From positions 1 through 61,492 of the forward strand of contig JAKOWB010000096.1 of the NCBI GenBank assembly GCA_029781795.1: DNA of 61,492 nucleotides. The letters run 5' to 3'. Of this stretch, positions 53,793-61,492 are shown piece by piece (within the stretch, counting starts at the first letter, position 1; each line of letters opens with the position of its first letter). The notes below the pieces were generated by a model. It had not been told where the DNA came from, did no database searches, and saw nothing but the letters and a program-made list of their open reading frames with translations. The stretch is from Pseudomonadota bacterium (GTDB lineage: Bacteria > Pseudomonadota > Alphaproteobacteria > Kiloniellales > JACOMY01). The position numbers and the translations under genes were made by a program.

Positions 53793-55394
53793 GTGGCCAC
53801 CGCCGAATCACAGACCAGCAGCCTCCTGCCGCCGGGCAGCAGCTTCGCCCCCGTGGGGCGGCTGACGCTGCAGGAACAGGTCTACCAGGCGCTGCGCACC
53901 ACCTTGATGGTGGGCGCCGTGGTGCCTGGACAGGGCCTGACCGTGCGCGAATTGGCGGAGCGCATGGGCACCAGCCCGATGCCGGTGCGCGAGGCCATGC
54001 GCCGGCTGATCGCCGAGCGCGCGCTGGAGCTGCTGCCGAACGGCACGGTGCGCGTGCGCCTCATGACCGACACGCAGCGCACCGAGAGCCGCGAGATCCG
54101 CGCCCTGCTGGAGAGCCTCGCCATCGCCCGTGCCGCCGAGCACATGACCGAGGAGGAGATCCTCGAGGCCGAGCGCATGGACCGCGAGATGAACGCGGCG
54201 CTGAAGGAGGACCGGCTGGAAGACTACATCGTGACCAACCAGCGGTTCCATTTCCACTGCTACCGCGCCGGTCGCTCGGACATGCTGTTCGAGATCATCG
54301 AGAGCCTCTGGGTGCAGAACGGCCCCTTCCTGCGGCTCTACGCGATGGAGACGCTGAAGAGCCGCAGCGACCACGACTACGTCGACCTCTACCAGCACCA
54401 CGCCATCATGCTGAAGGCCTTCCGCCTGCGTGATGGCGAGATGGCGGCCGCGGCCCTGCGCAACGACCTCGGCCGGACCTCGATGACGCGCGAAAACGAC
54501 CAGCCCGAGGACATGCGCGTCGCCTTCCAGGCGCTGCGCCGCCAGCGCGTTCCCGGCGTGGTCGCGAGCCGGGCCGTCATGGCCGCGCTGAGCGGCGCCG
54601 GCTCCATCCTGCCGGCGCGCGGCGGGCCGATGCAGGCGCCCCTGCCCAGCAGCCACCGGCCGACGCTGCAGGAGCAGGTCTATCGCGCCATCCGCCGCTC
54701 GCTCATAACCGGCGACGTGGTGCCCGGCCAGGTGGTGACGGTGCGCAGCTTCGCCGAGCGGGTCGGCACCAGCCCCATGCCGGTGCGCGAGGCATTGCGC
54801 CGCCTGGTGGCCGAGCGCGCCTTCGAGCCCCTGCCGAACGGCTCGCTGCGCGTGCGCAAGATGAGCGACACCGAGCGCCAGCACGCGCGCGAGATTCGCG
54901 CCCTGCTGGAGGGCATGGCCATCGCCCGCGCCGCCGAGCGCATCACGCCCGAGGAACTGGCAGAGGCGCAGCGGCTGAACGAGGCCATGAAACTGGCCAT
55001 TCGCCGCTCGGACAGCAAGACGGCGAGCCTGACCAACCAGGAGTTCCACTTCCAGCTCTACCGCGCCGCGCGCTCGGACATCCTCTACGAGATCATCGAG
55101 CGGCTCTGGGTGCAGAACGGTCCTTTCCTGATGTTGCACATGATCGACCTGATGAGCCACGCGCGGCCGGCCGGCCTGGGGCAGCTCTACGAGCAGCATG
55201 ACATCCTGCTGGGCGCCCTGGCCCAACGCGACGGCGCGGCGGCGGCCGAGGCCCTGGTCACCGACCTGATGCAGACCGAGGTGACACACGAGAGCGAGAC
55301 CCCGGAACTGGTAGAGCCGTTGCACCTGGAACTGGCGCCGGCCCTCGAGGCGCCGAAGAAGCCGCGGAGGGCGCCGCGGCCGCGCAAGGTATGA
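53793..55394 (+). CDS. Tandem regulator: two complete GntR-FCD units in one polypeptide
   Basis: 533 residues from the GTG at 53793 (GACAGGGA upstream). Unit 1: winged helix ~25-90 (LQEQVYQALRTTLMVGAVVPG, TVRELAERMGTSPMPVREAMRRLIAERALELLPNG) and FCD ~100-230. Unit 2: winged helix ~291-356 and FCD ~365-495, shifted by 266 residues and clearly homologous. A ~50-residue linker separates them. Both FCD domains carry NQ-x-F-H where D-x-x-F-H is usual (Asn149, Asn415), and the last metal His is Asp (225, 491). The tail is basic (KKPRRAPRPRK). Normal GntR regulators are dimers of single units, so this chain could be a covalent pseudo-dimer. It is divergent from the TRAP/BKACE operon, its likely target. 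Confidence 0.9.
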   Translation: MATAESQTSSLLPPGSSFAPVGRLTLQEQVYQALRTTLMVGAVVPGQGLTVRELAERMGTSPMPVREAMRRLIAERALELLPNGTVRVRLMTDTQRTESREIRALLESLAIARAAEHMTEEEILEAERMDREMNAALKEDRLEDYIVTNQRFHFHCYRAGRSDMLFEIIESLWVQNGPFLRLYAMETLKSRSDHDYVDLYQHHAIMLKAFRLRDGEMAAAALRNDLGRTSMTRENDQPEDMRVAFQALRRQRVPGVVASRAVMAALSGAGSILPARGGPMQAPLPSSHRPTLQEQVYRAIRRSLITGDVVPGQVVTVRSFAERVGTSPMPVREALRRLVAERAFEPLPNGSLRVRKMSDTERQHAREIRALLEGMAIARAAERITPEELAEAQRLNEAMKLAIRRSDSKTASLTNQEFHFQLYRAARSDILYEIIERLWVQNGPFLMLHMIDLMSHARPAGLGQLYEQHDILLGALAQRDGAAAAEALVTDLMQTEVTHESETPELVEPLHLELAPALEAPKKPRRAPRPRKV

Positions 55395-55434
55395 CCGGTC
55401 ATCCGCCGGCGGACCGGAGCCGTATCTAGTGGCT

Positions 55435-56016
55435 ATGAAACTCCGCCACATCGCTGCCTTTGCCGGCATGCTGCTGACCGCCCTGATGGGCGGGATGGGG
55501 AAAGCCTTGACCGAGACCGCGACGCCGCTGGACTGGGCGGCCATCCCGCTGCCCTCGCTCGACGGCGGCGAGATCCCGCCCGACAGCCTGAAGGGCAAGG
55601 TCGTTCTGGTGGTGAACACCGCCTCGCTCTGCGGCTTCACCCCGCAGTACGAGGGGCTGGAGGCGCTGTGGGAGAAGTACCGCGACCGCGGCCTCGTGGT
55701 CCTCGGCGTGCCGTCCAACGACTTCGGCCGGCAGGAACCCGGCACCGCGGCCGAGATCCAGCGCTTCTGCACCGGCAGCTATGGCGTCGACTTCCCGATG
55801 CTGGCCAAGCAGGTGGTGGTCGGCCCCGAGGCACATCCCTTCTATCTCTGGGCCGCCATGCAGACCGGCCCGTCCGGCGTGCCGAAGTGGAACTTCCACA
55901 AGATCCTGGTCGGCCGCGACGGCCGCCTGATCGCCTGGTACGGCAGCATGGTGACGCCGCAGGGCGACAAGCTGACCGGCGCCATCGAGGCGGCGCTGGC
56001 CGAGCCGGGCAGCTAG
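55435..56016 (+). CDS. Glutathione peroxidase-family protein, exported
   Basis: 193 residues from the ATG at 55435; a GTG two codons earlier is also possible. A hydrophobic signal-like N-terminus (IAAFAGMLLTALMGGMGKALT) suggests export. The peroxidase core has the catalytic Cys66 in VVNTASLCGFTPQYEGLEALW, Asn/Gln region VPSNDFGRQEPGTAAEIQRFC, and the Trp-Asn pair in KWNFHKILVGRDG. The catalytic residue is Cys, not selenocysteine. It reduces hydroperoxides with thioredoxin or glutathione. It lies 40 bp after the tandem GntR gene on the same strand, with no evident functional tie. Confidence 0.92.
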   Translation: MKLRHIAAFAGMLLTALMGGMGKALTETATPLDWAAIPLPSLDGGEIPPDSLKGKVVLVVNTASLCGFTPQYEGLEALWEKYRDRGLVVLGVPSNDFGRQEPGTAAEIQRFCTGSYGVDFPMLAKQVVVGPEAHPFYLWAAMQTGPSGVPKWNFHKILVGRDGRLIAWYGSMVTPQGDKLTGAIEAALAEPGS

Positions 56017-56061
56017 GCGCCTCTTCCCAGCCCGGGCTGCGTGGCGCTAGCCTCGCCGGCC

Positions 56062-57171
56062 ATGCCCGCCACCCATGATCTTATCGTCGTCGGCCTCGGC
56101 GCCTGGGGCAGCGCGGCGCTGTACCATGCCGCCCGCGCCGGCCTGCGCGTCCTCGGCCTCGACCGCTTCGCCCCGCCGCACAGGATCAGCGCCCACCACG
56201 GGAACGGCCGGGTGATCCGCATGGCCAGCCCGGAGGCGCCGGACTACACGCCCATGATGGCGCGGGCCTATGCGCTCTGGCACCGGCTGGAGCGGGAGAG
56301 CGGCCAGACCTTGATCGTCGAGCCGGGCGGCTGCTACGTCGGCGGCAGGGACAGCGAGATCGTCGCCGGCTCCCTCGCCTCCTTCGCCGGTACCGACCTC
56401 GCGCACGCGCTGCTGGGCGCGGCCGAGGCGCGGCGGTGCTTCCCCTGGCTCACCGTCGGCGACGACGAGGCGGTGCTGTGGGAGCCCGGCTGCGGCGTGA
56501 TCCACCCGGAGAACGCGATCCGCGCGCACCAGGCCGGCGCCGCCAAGGCCGGCGCGGAGATCAGGACCGGCGCGTCGCTGCTGCGCTGGAACGCGACGCC
56601 GGACCGCGTGACGCTGGAAACGGCGGCCGGAACCTTCGAGGCCGGCCGCGCGATCTTCTGCCTCGGCGCCTGGGCGCCCGAGCATCTGGGCATCCCCGGC
56701 CTGCCGGTCACGCCCGAGCGCCAGGTGGTGGCGATCCACGACGCGCGCGGCCTGCAGGGGCACCGCATCTTCGTCGCCCCCTGCGCCGAGGCCGAGTGCG
56801 TCTATGGCCTGCCGGAGCCGGGCGAGACCTACAAGGTGGCGATCCACCACGGCGGGCGCAGCGGCCCGCCCGATACGCTGCTGGACCAGCCGACGGCCGA
56901 GGACCTGGCGCTGATCGACAGGTATGTGCGCCTGCGCCTGCCCGCCCTGGCCTGCCGGCGGGTCGAGGCCTTCACCTGCCTGTACGGCGACAGCCCCGAC
57001 CGCCACTTCATCCTCGACCGCCACCCGGACCATGCCAACGTGGTCTACGGCACCGGCTGCAGCGGCCGCGGTTTCAAGTTCGCCAGCGTGATCGGCGAGC
57101 GCCTGGTGAAGCTGGCGCGCGGCGAAGCGGCGGAACTGGACTTCTTCCGCCGGGCGCGTTTCGCCGCGTGA
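56062..57171 (+). CDS. Sarcosine oxidase/N-methyltryptophan oxidase-like flavoprotein
   Basis: 369 residues from the ATG at 56062. The dinucleotide motif LIVVGLGAWGSAALYHAARAGLRVLGLDR is at the N-terminus. Cys306 in EAFTCLYGDSPDRHFILDRHPDH lines up with the Cys that holds FAD covalently in monomeric sarcosine oxidase, and the last FAD motif GTGCSGRGFKFASVIGERL is intact. It oxidises N-methyl or secondary amines to aldehyde, amine and H2O2. The peroxidase gene lies 45 bp upstream and could remove the peroxide (inference). Substrate is not determined. Confidence 0.9.
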   Translation: MPATHDLIVVGLGAWGSAALYHAARAGLRVLGLDRFAPPHRISAHHGNGRVIRMASPEAPDYTPMMARAYALWHRLERESGQTLIVEPGGCYVGGRDSEIVAGSLASFAGTDLAHALLGAAEARRCFPWLTVGDDEAVLWEPGCGVIHPENAIRAHQAGAAKAGAEIRTGASLLRWNATPDRVTLETAAGTFEAGRAIFCLGAWAPEHLGIPGLPVTPERQVVAIHDARGLQGHRIFVAPCAEAECVYGLPEPGETYKVAIHHGGRSGPPDTLLDQPTAEDLALIDRYVRLRLPALACRRVEAFTCLYGDSPDRHFILDRHPDHANVVYGTGCSGRGFKFASVIGERLVKLARGEAAELDFFRRARFAA

Positions 57172-57180
57172 CGGGCGTCG

Positions 57181-57750
57181 CTAGGTCGCCGGGCAGCGCA
57201 ACAGCACCTGGGCTTCCGCGCCGTCCTCGGGCACCGCGACCAGCGTCGTGTCCGACACCGCAAGAAAGGTGAAGCGCTGCACGGCGCGGTGGATCGTGCC
57301 GAAGGCCGGCGCGAGGCCCTGCTTCGCCGGGTCCAGGCCGAAGCGCTCCAGCGTGTTCTGCAGGTTGCGCACCATCACGAAGGAATTGCCGCCGGTCCAC
57401 AGCAGGTCGAAGAGCGGCCCGGTCTCCTTGCGGATCAGGCCGATCGCCGTCAGGGCGTAGACGTCCCGCCCGCTCGGCGCGATGTCGACCCCGTTCTTCG
57501 CGCAGGCCTTGGCCACCTTGTCGCCTTCGACGAAGTCGGCGACCACCGACCAGCCGGTCATCAGCCAGCGCCCCGGAAGGGCGGACAGCAGAGCCGCGCT
57601 GTTGCCCAGCATCAGGTAGTCCTTGCCGACCGCCTGCGGATCGCCGAGCAGTTGCTTCAGCGTCGCGGCGTCGCTTTTCTCATCCGCATTCGAGACGCCG
57701 CTGGCAAGGCACGCCACTGCCAGCAGCACGACGATCGAAAAGAGCTTCAT
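57181..57750 (-). CDS. Small secreted protein of unknown function
   Basis: 189 residues from the ATG at 57750, preceded by AGGAGG. A Sec signal peptide (MKLFSIVVLLAVACLASGVSNA) is evident. The mature part is mixed alpha/beta, with three Cys (two of them in KACAKNG and LLRCPAT) and no motif that I recognise: LMLGNSAALLSALPGRWLMTGWSVVADF, GRDVYALTAIGLIRKETGPLFDLLW. It is convergent with the flavoprotein gene, from which it is 9 bp away. Expression is likely on the basis of the ribosome site and signal. Confidence 0.7.
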   Translation of the reverse strand: MKLFSIVVLLAVACLASGVSNADEKSDAATLKQLLGDPQAVGKDYLMLGNSAALLSALPGRWLMTGWSVVADFVEGDKVAKACAKNGVDIAPSGRDVYALTAIGLIRKETGPLFDLLWTGGNSFVMVRNLQNTLERFGLDPAKQGLAPAFGTIHRAVQRFTFLAVSDTTLVAVPEDGAEAQVLLRCPAT

Positions 57751-57948
57751 GGGCGCGTGCCTCCTGTCTCGGTCTCTCGGTCGGCAGGGATGCCCTGCCT
57801 CGGCCGCCCTACAGTGGCGCATTCAGCCGACAGGGGCCAAGTCCGCACGCGACCGCCGCACCGACGTGGTAGACTTCCCGCCGCCGCGCGACGTGCCTTG
57901 GGGGGGCCGGCGCCGCGGCGTCTCGCAACCCTGGGGGAGGGTGGGCGC

Positions 57949-58905
57949 TTGCTCAGTCATGCGCAGAACTTCGAGGACGTGATGCTGGCCCGGTTGTTCG
58001 CGGACCAGTCCGAGGGCTTCTACATCGACGTCGGTGCCTCGCACCCCAGCGTCGGATCGGTCACCAGGCACTTCTACGATCGCGGCTGGAGCGGCATCAA
58101 CATCGAGCCGCTGGCGGGTGCCTTCACGATGCTGCAGCAGGAACGGCCGCGCGACCTGAACCTCTGCGCCGCGGCGGCGGCGCGCGAGGGCGTGGCCAGC
58201 TTTACCGAAGCGGTGGACTTCACCGGCCTCTCCACGCTCGACCGCGCGCAGGCGGCCTATCTGCGCCAGCGCGGCCTGACCCTGCGCGAGTACCGCGTCG
58301 CCGCGGTCACGCTGGATGGCGTCTTCGAGCGCCACGTACGGCGAACAGTGGACTTCCTCAAGATCGACGCGGAGGGCGGCGAGGCCGCGGTGCTCGCCGG
58401 GTTCGACCTGCGCCGGCACCGCCCGCGCGCGCTGGTGATCGAAGCCATACCGGCCGGCCGGCCATTCCAGGGCTGGGACGCGGCGATGGAGCGCGACCGC
58501 TCGTGGGAGCCGCCGCTGCTCGCCGCCGGCTACCGCTTCGCCCACTTCGACGGCCTCAATGCCTTCTACCTGCGCGAGGAGGACGCCGCTCTGGCGGCGC
58601 GCCTGCGCCTGCCGCCGGGCCTCTACGACGCGATCCGGCTGCCACCGCCGCCCGACACGCCGGCAGCGTACCCTGGTTCGCCGGCGGCGGACCCTGGTTC
58701 GCCGGCGGCGGACCGGCGCGTAGCGGAGCTGACGCAGCGCCTGGAAGCCCTGCGCGGCAAGCTGCACCAGCGCAATGCCGAGGTCGCGCGCCTGATCGCG
58801 GAGCGCGAGAGCCTGGCCGCCCACATCGGCGGTTTCGCCAGGCGGCGCCTGCGCCAGGGCCTGCGTACGCTTGGCCTCGGCCGTCGCCGGCGCAACGGCG
58901 CCTGA
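57949..58905 (+). CDS. FkbM-family methyltransferase with coiled-coil tail
   Basis: 318 residues from a TTG at 57949 with GGGGGAGG eight bases upstream; the frame is open earlier but the family N-terminus SHAQNFEDVMLARLF begins here. The SAM-binding core is EGFYIDVGASHPSVGSVTRHFYDRGWSGINIEP, with VDFLKIDAEGGEAAVLAGFDLRRHRPRALVIEA and the final FAHFDGLNAFYLREED. Residues ~250-265 hold a short Pro-Gly-Ser-Pro-Ala-Ala-Asp repeat, and the C-terminal ~50 residues are a coiled coil ending in a basic tail. Such enzymes O-methylate sugars in surface glycans. No sugar genes adjoin it. Confidence 0.86.
   Translation: MLSHAQNFEDVMLARLFADQSEGFYIDVGASHPSVGSVTRHFYDRGWSGINIEPLAGAFTMLQQERPRDLNLCAAAAAREGVASFTEAVDFTGLSTLDRAQAAYLRQRGLTLREYRVAAVTLDGVFERHVRRTVDFLKIDAEGGEAAVLAGFDLRRHRPRALVIEAIPAGRPFQGWDAAMERDRSWEPPLLAAGYRFAHFDGLNAFYLREEDAALAARLRLPPGLYDAIRLPPPPDTPAAYPGSPAADPGSPAADRRVAELTQRLEALRGKLHQRNAEVARLIAERESLAAHIGGFARRRLRQGLRTLGLGRRRRNGA
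58671..58712 (+). repeat. Two tandem 21-bp units inside the FkbM gene
   Basis: CCCTGGTTCGCCGGCGGCGGA is replaced by a second identical copy directly after the first (58671-58691, 58692-58712), coding for PGSPAAD twice. It is in frame and probably length-variable by replication slippage in the linker before the coiled coil. Confidence 0.75.
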
Positions 58906-58906
58906 C

Positions 58907-61492
58907 CTACTCCGCCGCCGCCTTCACCGGCTCCACGCGTTCCGCCGCCGGACCGAAGCCGCCGGCGCTCGGCGTCTGGATGACGAAGACGTCGCCGGCG
59001 CCCATTTCGGCCTGGCCGGTGGCGGCCAGCTCGACGCGGCTGCCGTCGGTGCGCTCCACCCAGTTGCGGCCGACGATGCCGTCCTCGCCGCCCTTGAGGC
59101 CGAAGGGCGCGATCTTGCGGTGGTTGGCCAGGATGGCGGCGGTCATGGGCTCGAGGAAACGCAGGCGGCGGATGGTGCCGTCGCCGCCGCGCCACTTGCC
59201 CTTGCCGCCGCTGCCGCGGTTGATGCGGAACTCCTCCAGCAGCACCGGGAAGCGCCACTCCAGCACCTCGGGGTCGGTCAGGCGCGAGTTGGTCATGTGC
59301 GTGTGCACCGCGTCGGTGCCGTCGAAGCCCGGCCCGGCGCCGCTGCCGCCGCAGATGGTCTCGTAGTACTGGTACTTGGCGTTGCCGAACGTCAGGTTGT
59401 TCATGGTGCCCTGGGCGCCCGCCAGCACCTGCAGCGCGCCGTAGAGCGTGTCGGTCACCACCTGGCTGGTCTCGACGTTGCCGGCCACCACGGCGGCCGG
59501 ATACTTCGGGTTCAGCATCGAGCCTTCGGGAATGATGATCTTGAGCGGCTTCAGGCAGCCCTCGTTCATCGGGATCTCGTCGTCCACCAGGGTGCGGAAG
59601 ACATAGAGCACGGCGGCGCGGCAGACCGCCGAAGGTGCGTTGAAGTTGGTCGGCCGCTGCGGGCTGGTGCCGGTGAAGTCGATCACCGCGCTGCGGCTGG
59701 CATGGTCGATGGAGACCGTGACCTTGATGACCGAGCCGTCGTCCATCGGATAGGCGAAGCTGCCGCTCTTCAGTACGCCCAGCACGCGGCGCACCTGCTC
59801 CTCGGCGTTGTCCTGCACATGGCCCATGTAGGCCTGCACCACGGGCAGCGAGAAGTGGCGCACCATCTTGCGCAGCTCCTGCACGCCCTTCTCGTTGGCG
59901 GCGATCTGCGCCTTCAGGTCGGCGACGTTCTGGTAGACGTTGCGCACCGGATAGGGGCCGCTCTGCAGCACCGCCTCGATCTCGGCCTCCAGGAAGCGGC
60001 CGCGGTCGACCAGCTTCACGTTGTCGAGCAGCACGCCCTCCTCCTCGATGTGGGTCGAGTTGGGCGGCATGGAGCCCGGAGTGATGCCACCGACGTCGGC
60101 GTGGTGGCCGCGGCTGCCGACGTAGAACAGGATCTCCTTCCCTGCCCCGTCGAACACCGGCGTGATGACCGTGATGTCCGGCAGGTGCGTGCCGCCGTTA
60201 TAGGGCGCGTTCAGCACATAGACATCGCCCGGCTGCAGCACGCTGCCCCGCTCGCGGATCACCGTGCGCACCGACTCGCCCATCGAGCCCAGATGCACCG
60301 GCATGTGCGGCGCGTTGGCGATGAGGTTGCCACTGGCGTCGAAGATGGCGCAGGAGAAGTCCAGCCGCTCCTTGATGTTCACCGAATAGCTGGTGTTCTC
60401 CAGGGTCGAGCCCATCTGCTCGGCGATCGACATGAAGAGGTTGTTGAAGACCTCCAGCATCACCGGATCGACCGAGGTGCCGACGGCGTAGGCGCGGCGC
60501 GCCGCCACGGCGCGGGTCATCACCAGGTGGCCCTGGGCGGTCATCTCGACCTGCCACTCGGGCTCGATCACGTTGGTGGAGTTGGCCTCGATCACGATGG
60601 CGGGGCCGAGGATCTTGGCGCCCGCGCCGAGGGTCGCGCGGTCATAGACCGGCGCGTCCCACCACTTGCCGTGCGAGAAAAGCTTCGTCGAGTCGATCGG
60701 CGCCGCGTCCCCGGCCGCCCCGGCGTCCAGGAAGCTCGCCTCGGCGCCGGCGCCGGTGGAGCCCACCACCTCGACCGACACGGCCTCGACGATGTGGCGC
60801 TTGCCCGCCACCACGAAGCCGTAGCGCTGGCGGTGCAGGCGCTCGCAGTCGGCGACGATCTCCTCCGCCGTGCCATAGGCGGCGACCAGGGCCGAATCCG
60901 TGCCCTCGTAGCGCAGGTGGACGCGGCGGTGCACGGTGATGTTCCGGTCGGCGATGCCCTGGGCCTCGACCTCGCGCCGGGCGTCGGCGATCAGCGGCTC
61001 GTAGAGCGCGGGCAGGCCCGGCAGCGCCGCGGCGAGCTCGGCCTCCACCGCCTTCTCGCGCAGGGCGCGGATGTCGGCCAGGCCCATGCCATAGGCCGAG
61101 AGCACGCCGGCGTAGGGGTGCAGGAAGACCTTGGTCATGCCGAGCTGGTCGGCCACCAGGCAGGCATGCTGCCCGCCGGCGCCGCCGAAGCAGTTGAGCG
61201 CGTAGCGAGTCACGTCGTAGCCGCGCTGCACCGAAATCTTCTTGATCGCGTTGGCCATGTTTTCGACCGCGATCTTGATGAAGCCGTCGGCGATCTCCTC
61301 GGCGCTTTTGTCGTCGACCTTCTGCGCCAGGTTGTTGAAGTCATGGCGTACCGTCGCGGCGTCGAGCGGCTGGTCTTGCGCGGGTCCGAAAATCTTCGGG
61401 AAGAAGTCCGGGATCAGCTTGCCGGTCATCACGTTGGCGTCGGTCACCGCCAGCGGCCCGCCGCGCCGGTAGCAGGTGGGGCCGGGATTGGC
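58907..61492 (-). CDS. Hydantoinase A/B (5-oxoprolinase-type) fusion enzyme, 5' part missing
   Basis: The frame is open to the right edge ([19 protein letters not shown] upstream of the first Met), so the start lies beyond the window. About 861 residues are visible. First comes the end of a HyuA/hydantoinase_A domain ([39 protein letters not shown]). Then a complete HyuB domain follows (from ~345): [91 protein letters not shown] and [16 protein letters not shown]. Full 5-oxoprolinases are ~1200-1300 residues, so about one third is missing. It hydrolyses 5-oxoproline or a related cyclic amide with ATP. It converges with the FkbM gene with a 1-bp gap. Confidence 0.9.
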   Translation of the reverse strand, partial: ANPGPTCYRRGGPLAVTDANVMTGKLIPDFFPKIFGPAQDQPLDAATVRHDFNNLAQKVDDKSAEEIADGFIKIAVENMANAIKKISVQRGYDVTRYALNCFGGAGGQHACLVADQLGMTKVFLHPYAGVLSAYGMGLADIRALREKAVEAELAAALPGLPALYEPLIADARREVEAQGIADRNITVHRRVHLRYEGTDSALVAAYGTAEEIVADCERLHRQRYGFVVAGKRHIVEAVSVEVVGSTGAGAEASFLDAGAAGDAAPIDSTKLFSHGKWWDAPVYDRATLGAGAKILGPAIVIEANSTNVIEPEWQVEMTAQGHLVMTRAVAARRAYAVGTSVDPVMLEVFNNLFMSIAEQMGSTLENTSYSVNIKERLDFSCAIFDASGNLIANAPHMPVHLGSMGESVRTVIRERGSVLQPGDVYVLNAPYNGGTHLPDITVITPVFDGAGKEILFYVGSRGHHADVGGITPGSMPPNSTHIEEEGVLLDNVKLVDRGRFLEAEIEAVLQSGPYPVRNVYQNVADLKAQIAANEKGVQELRKMVRHFSLPVVQAYMGHVQDNAEEQVRRVLGVLKSGSFAYPMDDGSVIKVTVSIDHASRSAVIDFTGTSPQRPTNFNAPSAVCRAAVLYVFRTLVDDEIPMNEGCLKPLKIIIPEGSMLNPKYPAAVVAGNVETSQVVTDTLYGALQVLAGAQGTMNNLTFGNAKYQYYETICGGSGAGPGFDGTDAVHTHMTNSRLTDPEVLEWRFPVLLEEFRINRGSGGKGKWRGGDGTIRRLRFLEPMTAAILANHRKIAPFGLKGGEDGIVGRNWVERTDGSRVELAATGQAEMGAGDVFVIQTPSAGGFGPAAERVEPVKAAAE

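Noticed and set aside
57289..57948. N-terminal extension of the FkbM protein
   Set aside because: The upstream residues are a shadow of the convergent secreted-protein gene; the family N-terminus starts at the TTG at 57949.

Overview
The window is about 61.5 kb of chromosome-like, very GC-rich DNA (roughly 68-70 % GC by eye) with dense, mostly operonic coding on both strands. It suggests a free-living alphaproteobacterium, perhaps Rhodospirillales-like. The reasons are a cysteine-free alphaproteobacterial-type ribosomal protein L31, a small heat-shock gene behind an RpoH-type promoter and a ROSE-like RNA thermometer, many ABC/TRAP solute uptake systems, BKACE and hydantoinase/oxoprolinase catabolic genes, and the GC and codon bias. 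The taxonomic statement is inference. I saw no rRNA, tRNA, CRISPR array, insertion sequence, phage gene or plasmid origin.

Layout. 1-3560 (+): a three-gene envelope cluster, made of a partial OmpA-domain protein with an Ala/Pro repeat linker, a MotA/TolQ-type proton channel, and a MotB-like peptidoglycan-binding partner with a very long coiled coil. 3621-7453 (-): arfB ribosome rescue, an MsbA-like ABC exporter and a DHA2 drug-efflux permease. 7553-8624 (+): rpmE with promoter and terminator, then the thermoregulated hsp20. 8663-14836: a GT-C-like membrane protein, an autotransporter, and AraC and LysR regulators. 14833-23234: tyrosine/homogentisate catabolism, with hppD facing an Lrp-type regulator, and a tightly coupled operon hmgA-fahA-MBL-FAD monooxygenase-DUF2783-maiA facing a MarR repressor whose palindromic operator fills the spacer of the hmgA promoter; a monohaem cytochrome c follows.

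37543-23274 is the most unusual region. A FadR/GntR-type regulator faces about 14 kb of minus-strand genes: FAH-family enzyme, alpha/beta hydrolase, amidohydrolase, a complete branched-chain-amino-acid-type ABC importer (livH-M-K-G), a LivF ATPase fused to a Tm-1/UPF0261 domain, the separate TIM-barrel half of the Tm-1 architecture, a flotillin, a SRPBCC protein, and a SRPBCC::quinone-oxidoreductase fusion. I read this as an undescribed uptake-and-degradation system for an unknown small molecule, possibly organised at the membrane by the flotillin.

38407-45250: a secreted protein made of two duplicated halves, a GMC oxidoreductase, and a surface-glycan pair (a sulfotransferase with TPR-like tail, and a 1029-residue protein that carries a GT-A-like and a GT-B-like domain). 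45311-53467 (-): a TRAP transporter plus a beta-hydroxy/beta-keto acid degradation operon (3-hydroxyacyl dehydrogenase, SDR, BKACE, enoyl-CoA hydratase, AMP-dependent CoA ligase) that resembles carnitine catabolism but lacks its usual thioesterase. It faces a regulator made of two complete GntR-FCD units in one polypeptide (53793-55394). 55435-61492: glutathione peroxidase, sarcosine-oxidase-like flavoenzyme, a small secreted unknown, an FkbM methyltransferase, and the C-terminal two thirds of a hydantoinase A/B (5-oxoprolinase-type) enzyme that runs off the right edge.
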